Below are positions 1 through 8,723 of a stretch of DNA of 64,000 nucleotides, one piece after another. This stretch comes from Noviherbaspirillum massiliense JC206. GTDB taxonomy: Bacteria > Pseudomonadota > Gammaproteobacteria > Burkholderiales > Burkholderiaceae_D. The stretch spans positions 739,940 through 803,939 of the forward strand of contig NZ_HE978634.1 in NCBI RefSeq assembly GCF_000312045.1, read 5' to 3'. Both the position numbers and the translations under genes were made by a program. The number at the start of each line of letters is the position of its first letter. Position 1 is the first letter of the stretch. A model generated the notes under the pieces. It was not told where the DNA came from, did not search any database, and was given only the letters and a program-made list of their open reading frames with translations.

Positions 1-2
1 TC

Positions 3-581
3 GTCGAGTGCATCGGTCAGCCGGAACATCTGCGAGCGCGCATGGTGGATCTGCTGTGTGCCACCAGGGTGGTCGGCCTGTACCATGGGCGCAGCGAATT
101 CGGACCGCGCGCACTCGGGCATCGCAGCATCCTCGGCGACCCGCGGCATGCCCATGTGCGCGACTGGATCAACGCCAGGGTCAAGGAGCGCGAATGGTTC
201 CGCCCGCTGGCGCCGGTAGTGCTGCTCGAACGCGCGGAGGAATTCTTCGACATCCGCCGCCCCTCGCCCTTCATGCAGTTTGCCGCACCGGTGCGGCCGC
301 AGGCGGCGCATCTCATTCCGGCAGTGACCCATGTCGATTGCACTGCGCGCCTGCAGACGGTCGGCGAACAGGACGATCCCTTCCTGCGCGCGCTGCTGCA
401 AGCCTTCGAAGCGCGCACCGGCGTGCCCGTGCTGCTGAACACCTCCTTCAACCGCAAGGAAGAGCCGATTGTGGAAACCCCGTCCGAGGCGCTCGCATCC
501 TTCCGCCGCACGCCGATGCACGCGCTCGCGATGCCGCCTTACCTGGTGCGCAAGCGGGTGGAGCCGGAGCCGGTTTCCTGA
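3..581 (+). CDS. Carbamoyltransferase, C-terminal part (5' end outside window)
   Basis: This is the 3' end of a gene that begins before the window; the frame is open from base 3 and 192 residues are visible. It carries the hallmark of the NodU/CmcH carbamoyltransferase C-terminal domain, EFGPRALGHRSIL, followed by a conserved WFRPLAP and later LNTSFN. Enzymes of this family transfer a carbamoyl group from carbamoyl phosphate, via an adenylate, to a hydroxyl on a sugar or natural product. The Kae1-like N-terminal domain is missing only because of the window edge. The next gene starts 12 bases downstream and probably shares the transcript. The substrate cannot be read from this fragment. Confidence 0.85.
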   Translation, partial: VECIGQPEHLRARMVDLLCATRVVGLYHGRSEFGPRALGHRSILGDPRHAHVRDWINARVKEREWFRPLAPVVLLERAEEFFDIRRPSPFMQFAAPVRPQAAHLIPAVTHVDCTARLQTVGEQDDPFLRALLQAFEARTGVPVLLNTSFNRKEEPIVETPSEALASFRRTPMHALAMPPYLVRKRVEPEPVS

Positions 582-593
582 CGCGGCGCAGCC

Positions 594-1940
594 ATGATCC
601 AGGGCTATCCCGCACGCGCCAGCGTTGCGCCCGGCGAGCGCCTCGTGCTGCACGTCTCCACCGATGCGCCGCGCTTTCGCGTGGCTTTCCATCGCTGGGG
701 CGAGGGCTTCATCCGCATGCAGGAAAGCGGCTGGCTGAGCGGCAAATATGCAGCGCCGCGCGGTGCGGCGGAAGACTGGCAGTGGCCGGCCTATGCATTC
801 ACGATTCCGCAGGACTGGCCTTCCGCCGTGTATGTCGCGCACCTGATCGAGCCGGAGGCTGCAGTGCTGGGCGCGGCGATGGAGAGCGCTGCCATCCTGT
901 TCGTGGTGCGTGGCGCAGGGCAAAGCCGCCTGCTCTACAAGATCCCGCTCGCCACCTACCACGCCTACAACTGCAGCGGCGGCGGCTGCTTCTATGTGAA
1001 TCCGCCGCGCTCCCTGACGCCGCCCGGTGCCAGGGTATCGCTGCAACGCCCGGGCGGCGGCATCGGCGGCCAGACCTGGGGCGCGCTGGACTACTACGAC
1101 CTGAACTCGCCGCGCCAGACCTTCGCCCACTGGGATGCGCGCTTCATCCGCTGGCTGCTGCGCGAAGGTTTCGCGCCCGAGTTCTGCACCGACTCCGATC
1201 TTCATGAAGACAGCGCACTCTGCGATCGCCATCGCCTGCTGCTCAGCGTCGGGCATGACGAATACTGGAGCGAAGCCATGCGCGACCGGGTGGAAGCATT
1301 CGTCGCAGGCGGCGGCAATGCCGCCTTCTTCGGTGCGAATCTCTGCTGGTGGCGCATCCATGTGGTCGACGAGGGCAGGGCCATGGTCTGCCATCAGGGC
1401 GGCCCGCAGGGTGCGCATGACCACTGGTGGCCGCCCACCGGGGCAAACCGGCCGGAGGACAGTCTGACCGGCGTCAGCTACCGCCATGGCGGCGGCTGGT
1501 GGGATGGGCCGCGCAGCACCGCCGGCTTCATCGTGCAGGATGCGGAGCACTGGGCATTCGCAGGTACCGGCCTGCGTCGCGGCGAAGCCTTCGGACAGGA
1601 CAGTGCGCCGCCGCTGGTGGGTTATGAATGCGATGGCGCGCCGCTGGCAAGCTTCGACAGTGAAAGCGGCATCGCGGTCCTGGCGCCCGACGCACAGGAC
1701 ACAGGCACGCCGCCCGGATTCCGTATCCTGGCTGCCGGCCTGCTCGATGGAGGCTGGCAGGAGCGCCCGCCGCGCGAAAGGCATGCAGCCGACGCAGGTA
1801 TTCATTCTGCAACCATGGGCATGTATTCGCATGGAGGTACGGTGTTCACGGCGGGCACCACCGACTGGGCACAGGTGCTGGGGCAGGACAGGCGGGTCGA
1901 TATCATCACGCGCAACGTGATCGAGCGCTTGCTGTGCTGA
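594..1940 (+). CDS. N,N-dimethylformamidase beta-subunit-like protein
   Basis: The 448-residue protein resembles the large-subunit C-terminal region of N,N-dimethylformamidase (DmfA2-like, DUF6605). Typical signatures are the central YDLNSPRQTF stretch, LLSVGHDEYWS and FFGANLCWWR, followed by a long Trp- and Gly-rich C-terminal half. The characterised enzyme hydrolyses an amide using mononuclear iron, but many relatives sit in polysaccharide or secondary-metabolite clusters with unknown substrates. There is no clear ribosome site; the start lies 12 bases after the carbamoyltransferase stop, so translational coupling is likely. It has no signal peptide. The family call is good; the reaction is not established. 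Confidence 0.7.
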   Translation: MIQGYPARASVAPGERLVLHVSTDAPRFRVAFHRWGEGFIRMQESGWLSGKYAAPRGAAEDWQWPAYAFTIPQDWPSAVYVAHLIEPEAAVLGAAMESAAILFVVRGAGQSRLLYKIPLATYHAYNCSGGGCFYVNPPRSLTPPGARVSLQRPGGGIGGQTWGALDYYDLNSPRQTFAHWDARFIRWLLREGFAPEFCTDSDLHEDSALCDRHRLLLSVGHDEYWSEAMRDRVEAFVAGGGNAAFFGANLCWWRIHVVDEGRAMVCHQGGPQGAHDHWWPPTGANRPEDSLTGVSYRHGGGWWDGPRSTAGFIVQDAEHWAFAGTGLRRGEAFGQDSAPPLVGYECDGAPLASFDSESGIAVLAPDAQDTGTPPGFRILAAGLLDGGWQERPPRERHAADAGIHSATMGMYSHGGTVFTAGTTDWAQVLGQDRRVDIITRNVIERLLC

Positions 1941-2186
1941 GGATTGCTCTTTCCATGCTCGCAAGAACCAATGCATGCATTTCGGATCTAGCCTGATGAT
2001 GCTGCGACTTGCCGAAGTCGGGCTCTTATTGATCGAATGCAACGCGGAAAATGGCCACTGCGGGATACTTGGGTGAACAGCCTGTCATCCAGCCAACTCA
2101 TGATTGATTTTTCTTCCGCGCCTATGCATTCGGAGCCTTGGTCGCGGCTTATGGCCGGCAGCACGGCTCACGAGGACAAGTGAATC

Positions 2187-3422
2187 ATGGCGCGCCAATG
2201 GACTGACGGAAACAAGTTCACGCTCCTCGAAAATGGCGAGGCATTCTACCCGCGGGTGTTCGAGGTCATTGCCGCTGCCCGGCATGAAGTGCTGCTCGAA
2301 ACCTTCATCCTCTACGAGGACAAGGTGGGCCTGCAATTGCAGGCTGCGCTGGTGGCAGCGGCGCAGCGCGGCGCGCAAGTCGATATCACCATCGACGGCT
2401 TCGGCTCGCCCGACCTGTCGGAGGAATTCATTGCCACGCTCACTACTGCCGGGGTGCGGGTGCATATCTTCGACCCCGCGACCAAGCTGTTCGGCCAGCG
2501 CCTGAACTGGTTCCGACGGCTGCACCGCAAGCTGGTGGCTGTGGATGGCGTGATCGCTTTCATTGGCGGCATCAATTATTCGGCCGATCACCTGGCGGAT
2601 TTCGGCCCGGAAGCCAAGCAGGATTATGCGGTGGAAGCCGAAGGGCCGATCGTTGCCTGCATCCGGGATTTCATGCGCACCGCAATCGAGAAAGGCAAGC
2701 CGGGCTGGCGCTGGCCGCACTGGCGCCGCACCAGGCCCGTCCCTGCGGCATTGCCCCGGGCGGGCGATGCGCGCGCGCTGTTCGTCTGGCGCGACAACCG
2801 GCGCCACACCAACGACATCGAGCGCCACTACCGGCTGGCGATCCGTCTCGCGCGCAGGCGGGTGATGATTGCCAATGCCTACTTCTTCCCGGGCTACCGC
2901 TTCCTCAAGGAGTTGCGCAAGGCGGCGCGGCGCGGCGTGGAAGTGTCCCTGATCCTGCAGGGCAACCCAGACCTGCCCATCGTCCAGACGGCTGCCGCGA
3001 TGCTGTACCACCATCTGCTGCGCGCCAACATACATATCTATGAATACCTCGAGCGTCCGCTGCATGGCAAGGTTGCCGTGGTCGACGAAGACTGGGCAAC
3101 GGTGGGTTCGAGCAACCTCGACCCGCTCAGCCTTTCGCTCAACCTGGAAGCGAATGTGTTCATCCTCGACCGCGGGTTCAACCAGCAGCTCGCGGACAAT
3201 CTCGAAGGCCTTATCAAGCACAGTTGCAGGAAGGTCGAAGCCGCCGACCTGCGCGAATCGAGCTTGTGGCGACTGGTGCGCAGCTTCTTCCTGTTCCACT
3301 TCCTGCGCCGCTTCCCGACCTGGGCCGGCTGGCTGCCTGCCCATGGGCCGCGCCTGACCTCGGTGCCGCCGCCTGCGCTTCCCGAGGGCGCGGATCGCGT
3401 GAACCGGACGGCCGGTTCATGA
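2187..3422 (+). CDS. clsB: Cardiolipin synthase ClsB-like (phospholipase D family)
   Basis: This 411-residue enzyme has two phospholipase D HKD motifs: H113-x-K115-x4-D120 in RLHRKLVAVDG, and H293-x-K295-x4-D300 in LHGKVAVVDEDW, each followed by a Gly-Gly or Gly-Ser segment and Asn. It lacks the two N-terminal membrane helices of ClsA, which places it with ClsB. ClsB makes cardiolipin from phosphatidylglycerol, in E. coli also using phosphatidylethanolamine, at the inner membrane. The next gene overlaps by ATGA and encodes a YbhN-like membrane protein, the same pairing as E. coli ybhN-clsB. The call is firm at the family level. Confidence 0.88.
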   Translation: MARQWTDGNKFTLLENGEAFYPRVFEVIAAARHEVLLETFILYEDKVGLQLQAALVAAAQRGAQVDITIDGFGSPDLSEEFIATLTTAGVRVHIFDPATKLFGQRLNWFRRLHRKLVAVDGVIAFIGGINYSADHLADFGPEAKQDYAVEAEGPIVACIRDFMRTAIEKGKPGWRWPHWRRTRPVPAALPRAGDARALFVWRDNRRHTNDIERHYRLAIRLARRRVMIANAYFFPGYRFLKELRKAARRGVEVSLILQGNPDLPIVQTAAAMLYHHLLRANIHIYEYLERPLHGKVAVVDEDWATVGSSNLDPLSLSLNLEANVFILDRGFNQQLADNLEGLIKHSCRKVEAADLRESSLWRLVRSFFLFHFLRRFPTWAGWLPAHGPRLTSVPPPALPEGADRVNRTAGS

Positions 3423-4435
3423 GCGAGACGCCGGATTCCAGAGGTGCGCTGCCTGCGATGAGGGGCAAGCCTGCCCTCAGGCGTGGCATTGCCGCGCGGC
3501 CGTGGTGGCCATGGGCCAGGCGGCTGGCCAGCCTGGCGTTCTTCGTGCTGGTCGCCAGTCTGCTGATCACCCAGGCGCGCTCGGTGCAGTGGGAGGAAGT
3601 GTTCGCCGCCATGCGCGGGTATCCGCTGCCGGGCCTGCTTGCAGCGAGTGCGCTGGCAGCCGCAAGCTACGCCCTGTACAGCTGCTTCGACCTGATTGGC
3701 CGCCATGTCACCGGCCATCCGCTGCGCTGGCAACAGGTGGTCAGGGTCAACTTCATCAGCTATGCCTTCAACCTCAACCTCGGATCGCTGATCGGCGGCG
3801 TGGCTTTCCGCTACCGGCTCTATTCGCGGCTGGGCCTGGATGCCGAAACGGTGACCCGGGTGGTCGCGATGAGCATGCTGACCAACTGGCTGGGCTATCT
3901 GCTGCTGGCGGGGCTTGTCTTCGTCTGGCGGCCGATTCCCTTGCCCGCTGGCTGGAAGCTCGATGCCATGGGCCTGCAGGTACTGGGCGCGGTACTGCTC
4001 GCCGCTGCGATCGCCTATGTATTGCTGTGCGCGCTGTCGCGGCGGCGCAGCTGGAGCATCCGGAGGCATGAATTGAGCCTGCCTTCACTGCGGCTGGCCT
4101 TGCTGCAGCTGGCGATGTCCTCGACCAACTGGCTGCTGATAGCAGGCGTGATCTTCATGCTGCTGGAGCAGGAGATTGCCTTTCCTGTGGTGCTCGGGGT
4201 CATGCTGGTAGCCGCGATTGCCGGCGTCATCACCCATGTCCCGGCCGGCCTCGGCGTGCTCGAAGCGGTGTTCCTCGCGCTGCTGTCCCGGCAACTGCCG
4301 GAAAATCAGTTGCTGGCGGCGCTGCTCACATATCGCGCCATCTATTACCTCGCGCCGCTGGCGCTGGCGACGCTGCTGTACCTGCTGGTGGAAGCACGTG
4401 CAAGACGTGCATCCCCTGGCTCCCCAGGGGACTAG
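3419..4435 (+). CDS. YbhN/UPF0104 family integral membrane protein (LPG synthase TM-like)
   Basis: The 338-residue protein begins at an ATG that overlaps the clsB stop (ATGA), chosen over the much longer upstream-open frame because that extension lies inside clsB. It has a hydrophilic Arg-rich N-terminus (about 30 residues) and then about eight hydrophobic segments. Conserved family features include the NFISYAFNLNLGSL region and the late THVPAGLGVLEAVFLALL segment characteristic of lysylphosphatidylglycerol-synthase transmembrane domains. E. coli YbhN has been linked to phospholipid trafficking or regulation. The operon with clsB supports a role in envelope lipid handling. Confidence 0.82.
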   Translation: MSETPDSRGALPAMRGKPALRRGIAARPWWPWARRLASLAFFVLVASLLITQARSVQWEEVFAAMRGYPLPGLLAASALAAASYALYSCFDLIGRHVTGHPLRWQQVVRVNFISYAFNLNLGSLIGGVAFRYRLYSRLGLDAETVTRVVAMSMLTNWLGYLLLAGLVFVWRPIPLPAGWKLDAMGLQVLGAVLLAAAIAYVLLCALSRRRSWSIRRHELSLPSLRLALLQLAMSSTNWLLIAGVIFMLLEQEIAFPVVLGVMLVAAIAGVITHVPAGLGVLEAVFLALLSRQLPENQLLAALLTYRAIYYLAPLALATLLYLLVEARARRASPGSPGD

Positions 4436-4731
4436 AACGAATTTCAATACGTCATAGGGAGGCATGGTGCGTCGCACGCCATGCCATCGCGGTGCCACCC
4501 TACGTTCTTTCCCTTTCGGCTTTGTGCACGCTGCACCAGCCCATCCTGCAAAAACCTCAATCCTTCCTGTCAAGGCTTTGCGCCGCTTGATTGCATCCCT
4601 TGCACTTTTGCGCGCAGATCGCCGCATCTTTCATTGCTTTGAGCGAATTTGGCGTTCCCGGTGGGAACCTTTTCCATGCGGAATTCTCAGAATGGACTAT
4701 GCCACTTATTGTTGCGAAGCAATTTGGAAAG
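4436..4731. other. Intergenic region with a degenerate REP-like palindrome
   Basis: No convincing gene is seen. At about 4455-4503 there is a decayed inverted repeat (ATAGGGAGGCATGGTGCG, then GGTGCCACCCTAC) that resembles the window's REP family, and the flanking bases match those beside the element at 56.2 kb. It is too diverged to be sure. Confidence 0.3.
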
Positions 4732-5058
4732 ATGAAATTTTTGAAGCACACCTCGACTACGAACAGAACCCTGACATCCTTGCTGGCATCCGCTTGCGCC
4801 GCTGTCATTCTGAGCGCATGCGGCGGCTCTCCGCTGGAAGGGGATGCAACACAAACTTCAGGCGCAAGCACCGGCACGACCTCTGCTTCCGGCACGGCCA
4901 CTGGCACACAGGCAACAGTTGTTGCGCCTCCGGCCTCTTCCGGCGCGTCCTCGGGCGACTTCAATCCTGACATCTGGGACAAGCACGAGTGGTATGAATG
5001 CGACTGCGGAAGGAATGCATCCGCCCCGGAGAGCACGCCGTGGAAGGCGGCTCGCTGA
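4732..5058 (+). CDS. Small Ser/Thr/Ala-rich lipoprotein, possibly truncated
   Basis: A 108-residue product starting at MKFLKHTST has a lipoprotein signal with lipobox LSAC near residue 28. After the cysteine follows a low-complexity stretch of Gly, Thr, Ser and Ala typical of a surface linker, then only about 30 further residues (PDIWDKHEWYECDCG...). The linker would normally precede a globular domain, so this may be a truncated or decayed secreted enzyme. The frame is also open upstream, but a start at 4591 would bury the signal peptide. The ribosome site (GGAAAG immediately upstream) is poor. No family is recognised. Confidence 0.45.
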   Translation: MKFLKHTSTTNRTLTSLLASACAAVILSACGGSPLEGDATQTSGASTGTTSASGTATGTQATVVAPPASSGASSGDFNPDIWDKHEWYECDCGRNASAPESTPWKAAR

Positions 5059-5120
5059 ATGGTCCGTCACCCTCTCTAGAGTCCACTCCGCGGCCGGCAG
5101 CCACGGCGTCAGCAAAGCCG

Positions 5121-6050
5121 TCACTCTTCCAGCGCCAGCCGCGCCATTTCCCTGATTCCCTCGTACGACCGTGCCGCGGCGATGAAGCGCTTGTTGTGGC
5201 AGAACACCGCATCCGGCACGCCGGTCACGGCCGCCAGATCCGCTTCCCGCAATCCCGCCCACGCCGCCGGCAAATCCTTGCGTGCCTCGAAGGTCTCCGG
5301 GTTTGCCGGGACCGCGTGGAGCGTGTAGCGCTGCTCGGCGGCGTTGCGGCCAATGACGAACAATACCTTCGGCATCTGGTTGCGCACCAGCGTTGCCCAA
5401 GGCAGGGCGCCGTTTTCCAGGAACAGCACCCGTCCGTCTTCCAGCAGCGTCGACTGCTTCACCTGTTGCACCGCGAGCAATCCGCCGACCCGGTACCTGA
5501 CGGCATTGACGATGATGTCCGCCATGAAGGCCATCGCGCGCCGGAACTGCTGCAGCCGTAGGTCTTCGGCCGCGGCGCCTGCCGCCTGCTCATCGATCCA
5601 GGTCGGGTTGAAGCCGGAGATCACCGCCGACAAGCCATAGCCGCCGGGCGCGTTGCGCGCCGCGCCGTTGTCCGCCATGTCCAGGTATTGCACCAGGTCG
5701 CCATCGATCGCATAGGCGATCTCGCGCGCCTGTTCCTCGGTGATCTCGTAGCCGGCATGCATCTCTGCGATGCGCTTCACGCAGCGCGCCCCATGTTCCT
5801 TCCACACCAGCCCGGCGCTGGCATAGGTCACGCCCGACAGGCGCGCGCCGTCGAAGCCTTTCTGATGATGGTCGAAGCGTCCCGCCTGCGGATCCCAGAT
5901 GCCGCCCACGTCGACGGCGAAATCCGAAGCGGCGATGATCTCGGGGTCGCGGCTGCGCACCAGTTCGCAGCCGGGAAAGACGATGTCGAGGACCGCGACT
6001 GCCCACACGTCGTCGGCATGGAATTTTCCTGAATGGGTGGCGATGATCAT
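5121..6050 (-). CDS. MYG1 family protein (UPF0160, predicted phosphohydrolase/exonuclease)
   Basis: The 309-residue protein opens with ATHSGKFHADD, the family's N-terminal metal site, and has FDHHQKGF at residues 59-66 with the DHH signature. Downstream blocks (YASAGLVWKEHG, YAIDGDLVQYLDMADN, SAVISGFNP) match the MYG1 family across its length. Eukaryotic MYG1 is a 3'-5' RNA exonuclease acting in nucleus and mitochondria; bacterial members are uncharacterised. It is monocistronic here, transcribed divergently from nothing close by. The assignment to family is strong, the substrate is inferred only. Confidence 0.9.
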   Translation of the reverse strand: MIIATHSGKFHADDVWAVAVLDIVFPGCELVRSRDPEIIAASDFAVDVGGIWDPQAGRFDHHQKGFDGARLSGVTYASAGLVWKEHGARCVKRIAEMHAGYEITEEQAREIAYAIDGDLVQYLDMADNGAARNAPGGYGLSAVISGFNPTWIDEQAAGAAAEDLRLQQFRRAMAFMADIIVNAVRYRVGGLLAVQQVKQSTLLEDGRVLFLENGALPWATLVRNQMPKVLFVIGRNAAEQRYTLHAVPANPETFEARKDLPAAWAGLREADLAAVTGVPDAVFCHNKRFIAAARSYEGIREMARLALEE

Positions 6051-6089
6051 GGCGCTGGCAAATGTTGAATGGAAGGCGGACCCGCCATT

Positions 6090-6929
6090 CTACTGGCTTG
6101 CGCCGTCGCCTTTGCGCTCGTCCGGAATCGCCGCGGTCCAGTGCGCCGTGTCCTGCTCCGTCATGTTCCCGATCGGGATCAGGCGGCCGTCTTCCAGCCC
6201 CTGCCGCTCGATGTCGTTGAGGTACTGCTCGCGCGACAGCAGGGTGCCTAGGCAAAGGCTGTCCCGGGGCGGCGGCGCATGGGTTTCCTGCTTCAGTCGT
6301 TCGATCAGTTCATCCATCAGCCATGCCGGCACCCGGTCGCGATCGGAGGGATAGATGAAGCCGAACAGCGTCAGGTGGCTCAGCAGCACCCGCCAGTGCT
6401 CGCCGAAGCGTGCCAGGAGCCGTCGCCAGTCGAGCCGGTCGCCGAGCGCCTGGATCAGGTGCATGACATCGGCGCCATCAAAGCGTTCGCGCTCCATGAC
6501 GAAGGCCTTGGACCAGATCATTTCCTCTGCCGGACTGATTTTCGTTTGCACGCCCAGCACTTCCGTAGCAGGGGCGTATTCGAACCAGGCATCGTCCACT
6601 TCGGCGATGCCGTTTCCCGAACTGAAGATCAGGTCGATGTAGGTATCGTGCGCATGGATCTTGCCGAGCCAGTGCGGAAAGGTCAGCTCGGTTTCGTAAC
6701 CGGCGCGCCGCATCGCTTCACTGATGCCTTCGAAGTCGCTGCGGCGGATGAAGATGTCGAGATCCTTGGTATTGCGGTTGATCCCGGTATACCGGTTGAA
6801 GGCATAGGCGCCGCCCACGAGATAGGGCAGGCCGGCGTCGTTCAGGATGTGCAGGATCTTCTGGTAGAAGGCAATGGTGTCGGCGTCGAGCGCGCCGTCG
6901 GCTGGCGACGTCAGGATGGTATCTGGCAT
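6090..6929 (-). CDS. Nucleotidyltransferase-fold protein
   Basis: The start chosen is the ATG of MPDTILTSP at 6929, preceded by GGAAG at good spacing. The frame stays open far upstream, but that stretch has no signal and would overlap the divergent metallophosphoesterase gene. The 279-residue product has AGLPYLVGGAYAFNRYTG near residue 35 and NTKDLDIFI soon after, the GG...DLD pattern of minimal nucleotidyltransferases of the pol-beta superfamily. A helical C-terminal half follows. The ligand is unknown; antitoxin-like MNT proteins are shorter and have an HEPN partner, which is absent here. Confidence 0.65.
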   Translation of the reverse strand: MPDTILTSPADGALDADTIAFYQKILHILNDAGLPYLVGGAYAFNRYTGINRNTKDLDIFIRRSDFEGISEAMRRAGYETELTFPHWLGKIHAHDTYIDLIFSSGNGIAEVDDAWFEYAPATEVLGVQTKISPAEEMIWSKAFVMERERFDGADVMHLIQALGDRLDWRRLLARFGEHWRVLLSHLTLFGFIYPSDRDRVPAWLMDELIERLKQETHAPPPRDSLCLGTLLSREQYLNDIERQGLEDGRLIPIGNMTEQDTAHWTAAIPDERKGDGASQ

Positions 6930-7076
6930 GTCTGGCTTCCGAAGGAAATGACATGAAGAACAGCAAAACTTATGCCACGGATTGATGGTCTGTATGGGAG
7001 CAGGAACGCGTCTTGCTCGCATGCAGCACAAGAATGCATAGATTCCACAGTTTCGAAATCCAGAAAGGAGCACATC

Positions 7077-7829
7077 GTGTCGCCCCAAGAAAACGTCCGC
7101 TTCGCAGCCGTTGGTGATATTCATTGCACGAAGGAATCGGGAGGAAGCCTGCGCGGCTTGTTTGCGCAAGCGGCCCAGATGGCGGATGCACTCCTGTTGT
7201 GTGGCGACCTGACCGATTACGGCTTGCCCGAGGAAACGGAAGTGCTGGTGGAAGAATTGTCGGCCGCCCGGGTGCCGGTGGTGGCAGTGCTTGGCAACCA
7301 TGATTATGAATCGGGGCGGGAGGAAGATGTGTGCCGCATTTTGCATGAAGCCGGCGTGCGGGTGCTCGATGGCGAGGCTTGCGAAATCCATGGCGTGGGC
7401 ATTGCCGGCGTGAAGGGATTTGCCGGCGGTTTCGGCCGGCGCACGCTCGGTGCCTGGGGCGAGAAGACGATCAAGCAGTTCGTCAATGAAGCGATACAGG
7501 AAGCGCTCAAGCTGGAATCGGCATTGGCCAAGCTGCGCACCAGCGAACGCATTGCGCTCATGCATTATTCGCCGATCGAGGCGACGGTGCAGGGCGAGCC
7601 GGTGGAAATATTTTCCTTCCTCGGCACCAGCCGGCTTGAAGATCCCTTGCTGCGCTATCCGGTGAGTGCGGTACTGCACGGTCATGCGCACCGCGGCTCT
7701 CCGGAAGGAAGGACGGCGAACAACATCCCGGTGTACAACGTCGCCAAGCCGCTGCTGCAGCGGACTTATCCCGAACGCCCGCCATTTCGGATCATCGAGG
7801 TGCCGAAGTCCGTGCCCGAAACTGGCTGA
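7077..7829 (+). CDS. Calcineurin-like metallophosphoesterase
   Basis: The GTG start is set by AAAGGAG six bases upstream. The 250-residue protein has the full metallophosphoesterase motif set: GDIH near residue 14, CGDLTD, GNHDYESG, MHYSP and HGHAH near the C-terminus. Such enzymes hydrolyse phosphomono- or diesters with two metal ions. The central insert GFGRRTLGAWG is shared with YfcE/UPF0046-like relatives of unknown substrate. It is transcribed divergently from the nucleotidyltransferase-like gene and ends before a hairpin shared with the convergent MliC-like gene. There is no signal peptide, so it is cytoplasmic. Confidence 0.85.
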   Translation: MSPQENVRFAAVGDIHCTKESGGSLRGLFAQAAQMADALLLCGDLTDYGLPEETEVLVEELSAARVPVVAVLGNHDYESGREEDVCRILHEAGVRVLDGEACEIHGVGIAGVKGFAGGFGRRTLGAWGEKTIKQFVNEAIQEALKLESALAKLRTSERIALMHYSPIEATVQGEPVEIFSFLGTSRLEDPLLRYPVSAVLHGHAHRGSPEGRTANNIPVYNVAKPLLQRTYPERPPFRIIEVPKSVPETG

Positions 7830-7859
7830 GGAGGGCTGAGGCGGGCCATGAAACAAAAA

Positions 7860-7882
7860 CGGCTGCGGGGTTGCCGCAGCCG
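7860..7882 (-). terminator. Hairpin between convergent genes, terminator for the minus-strand gene
   Basis: A perfect 9-bp stem CGGCTGCGG / CCGCAGCCG with a 5-base loop is followed on the minus strand by GTTTTTGTTT, giving a rho-independent terminator for the MliC-like gene. It may also stop the plus-strand metallophosphoesterase transcript, although the T-tract is only on the minus side. Confidence 0.8.
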
Positions 7883-7908
7883 TCGCAGGAAGAAAACGGG
7901 TCAGCCGT

Positions 7909-8328
7909 TCAAGCCTTCATCTGCTGAGGATTCTTGCACTCGTTGGCAAGCGGGCGGCCTTTCTTCGCATCGAGCAGCATGCTCTTGGCAGGGATGCCGA
8001 TCCATACCAGGCCGCTCTTCTTGTCTTCGAAGCGGTTGGCGCCGGTGGTCGTGTCCACGCGCGTCAGTTCATGCAGCTTCTTGTTCCAGCGCAATCCGAT
8101 GCGCTTGTTGTCGTTCGGATGCTCGTAGACGGTGATCTGGTTGCCGAGGTCGCATTTGTAATCGACGCGGGAAAGGCCTTTGACATCGATCTGGTCCGCC
8201 TGCTCGGCCTTCTTTGCCACTTTCTTCACCGGCTTGTGATGCGATGCGGCAGTTTCCGCCGATGCCTGGGGAAGCGCGAACGCCAGGCCGGTGCCGAGAA
8301 GTGCCAGGATGGATAAGCACTTTTTCAT
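7909..8328 (-). CDS. MliC-like periplasmic C-type lysozyme inhibitor domain protein
   Basis: The start is the ATG of MKKCLSILALLGTG, preceded by GGGAGAG. A signal peptide of about 25 residues ends near ASAETA, without a lipobox cysteine, so the mature protein is likely periplasmic. After a Lys-rich linker, VDYKCDLGNQITVYE and later GANRFEDKKSGLVWIG with a C-terminal ANECK follow the MliC/PliC pattern YKC...G..Y....LVWW...C. MliC proteins block C-type lysozymes of hosts or competitors. The divergence (ELTRVDTTTGANRF) leaves this as a family-level call. The upstream region carries paired palindromic sites. Confidence 0.65.
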   Translation of the reverse strand: MKKCLSILALLGTGLAFALPQASAETAASHHKPVKKVAKKAEQADQIDVKGLSRVDYKCDLGNQITVYEHPNDNKRIGLRWNKKLHELTRVDTTTGANRFEDKKSGLVWIGIPAKSMLLDAKKGRPLANECKNPQQMKA

Positions 8329-8723
8329 TAGATCTCTCCCTTGATTGTTGCGCCCTCGATGAAATATTCCATGCGATTCGCGCTGTGTTTCATAAGAAGC
8401 AGCCATGCGTGCTGAGGACAGGGCTGCTGATGTGCAACTTGGTAAAGTGCGAGCCCATATTAACGAACAACAACAAAAAATTGCTGTAACAAAAAACGCT
8501 TTGTTGTAACAACCCAACTGCTTCGGCACCCATGCGTGCACACACATGCAGAAATGGCAAGGCCGGCTTCGTTCATGCGCGTCCGCAGGAACGCGCTTCG
8601 GATCGAGAACCCTGCCGCGCCTGTCGAATCCAATCAGCCCCGCCGCAAGTCATGCGCGATCGGCAAGCCATCCTTCGCCGCGCTTGCGTGGTCGAAGGCT
8701 TCGAAGACAACGAGAGGATGAAC
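8329..8723. other. Divergent intergenic region (395 bp)
   Basis: The region separates the MliC-like gene from the PhaC-like hydrolase and holds the promoters of both. Apart from the paired palindromes at 8481-8512 and a surrounding A-rich run, nothing specific is seen. Some open frames here lack ribosome sites and codon bias. Confidence 0.5.
8481..8512. promoter_or_regulatory. Paired palindromic operator-like sites, 20 bp apart
   Basis: Two near-identical 12-mers, TTGCTGTAACAA at 8481-8492 and TTGTTGTAACAA at 8501-8512, lie in an unusually A/T-rich patch. The second is a perfect palindrome (TTGTT-GT-AACAA). Their 20-bp period, two helical turns, would place two dimers on the same DNA face. 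They sit between divergent genes, about 150 bp from the MliC-like start and 210 bp from the PhaC-like start. The regulator is not known. Confidence 0.5.

Noticed and set aside
6930-7856. The in-frame upstream extension of the nucleotidyltransferase-like gene
   Set aside because: It lies antisense to the metallophosphoesterase and is not preceded by a ribosome site; the start at 6929 has GGAAG.
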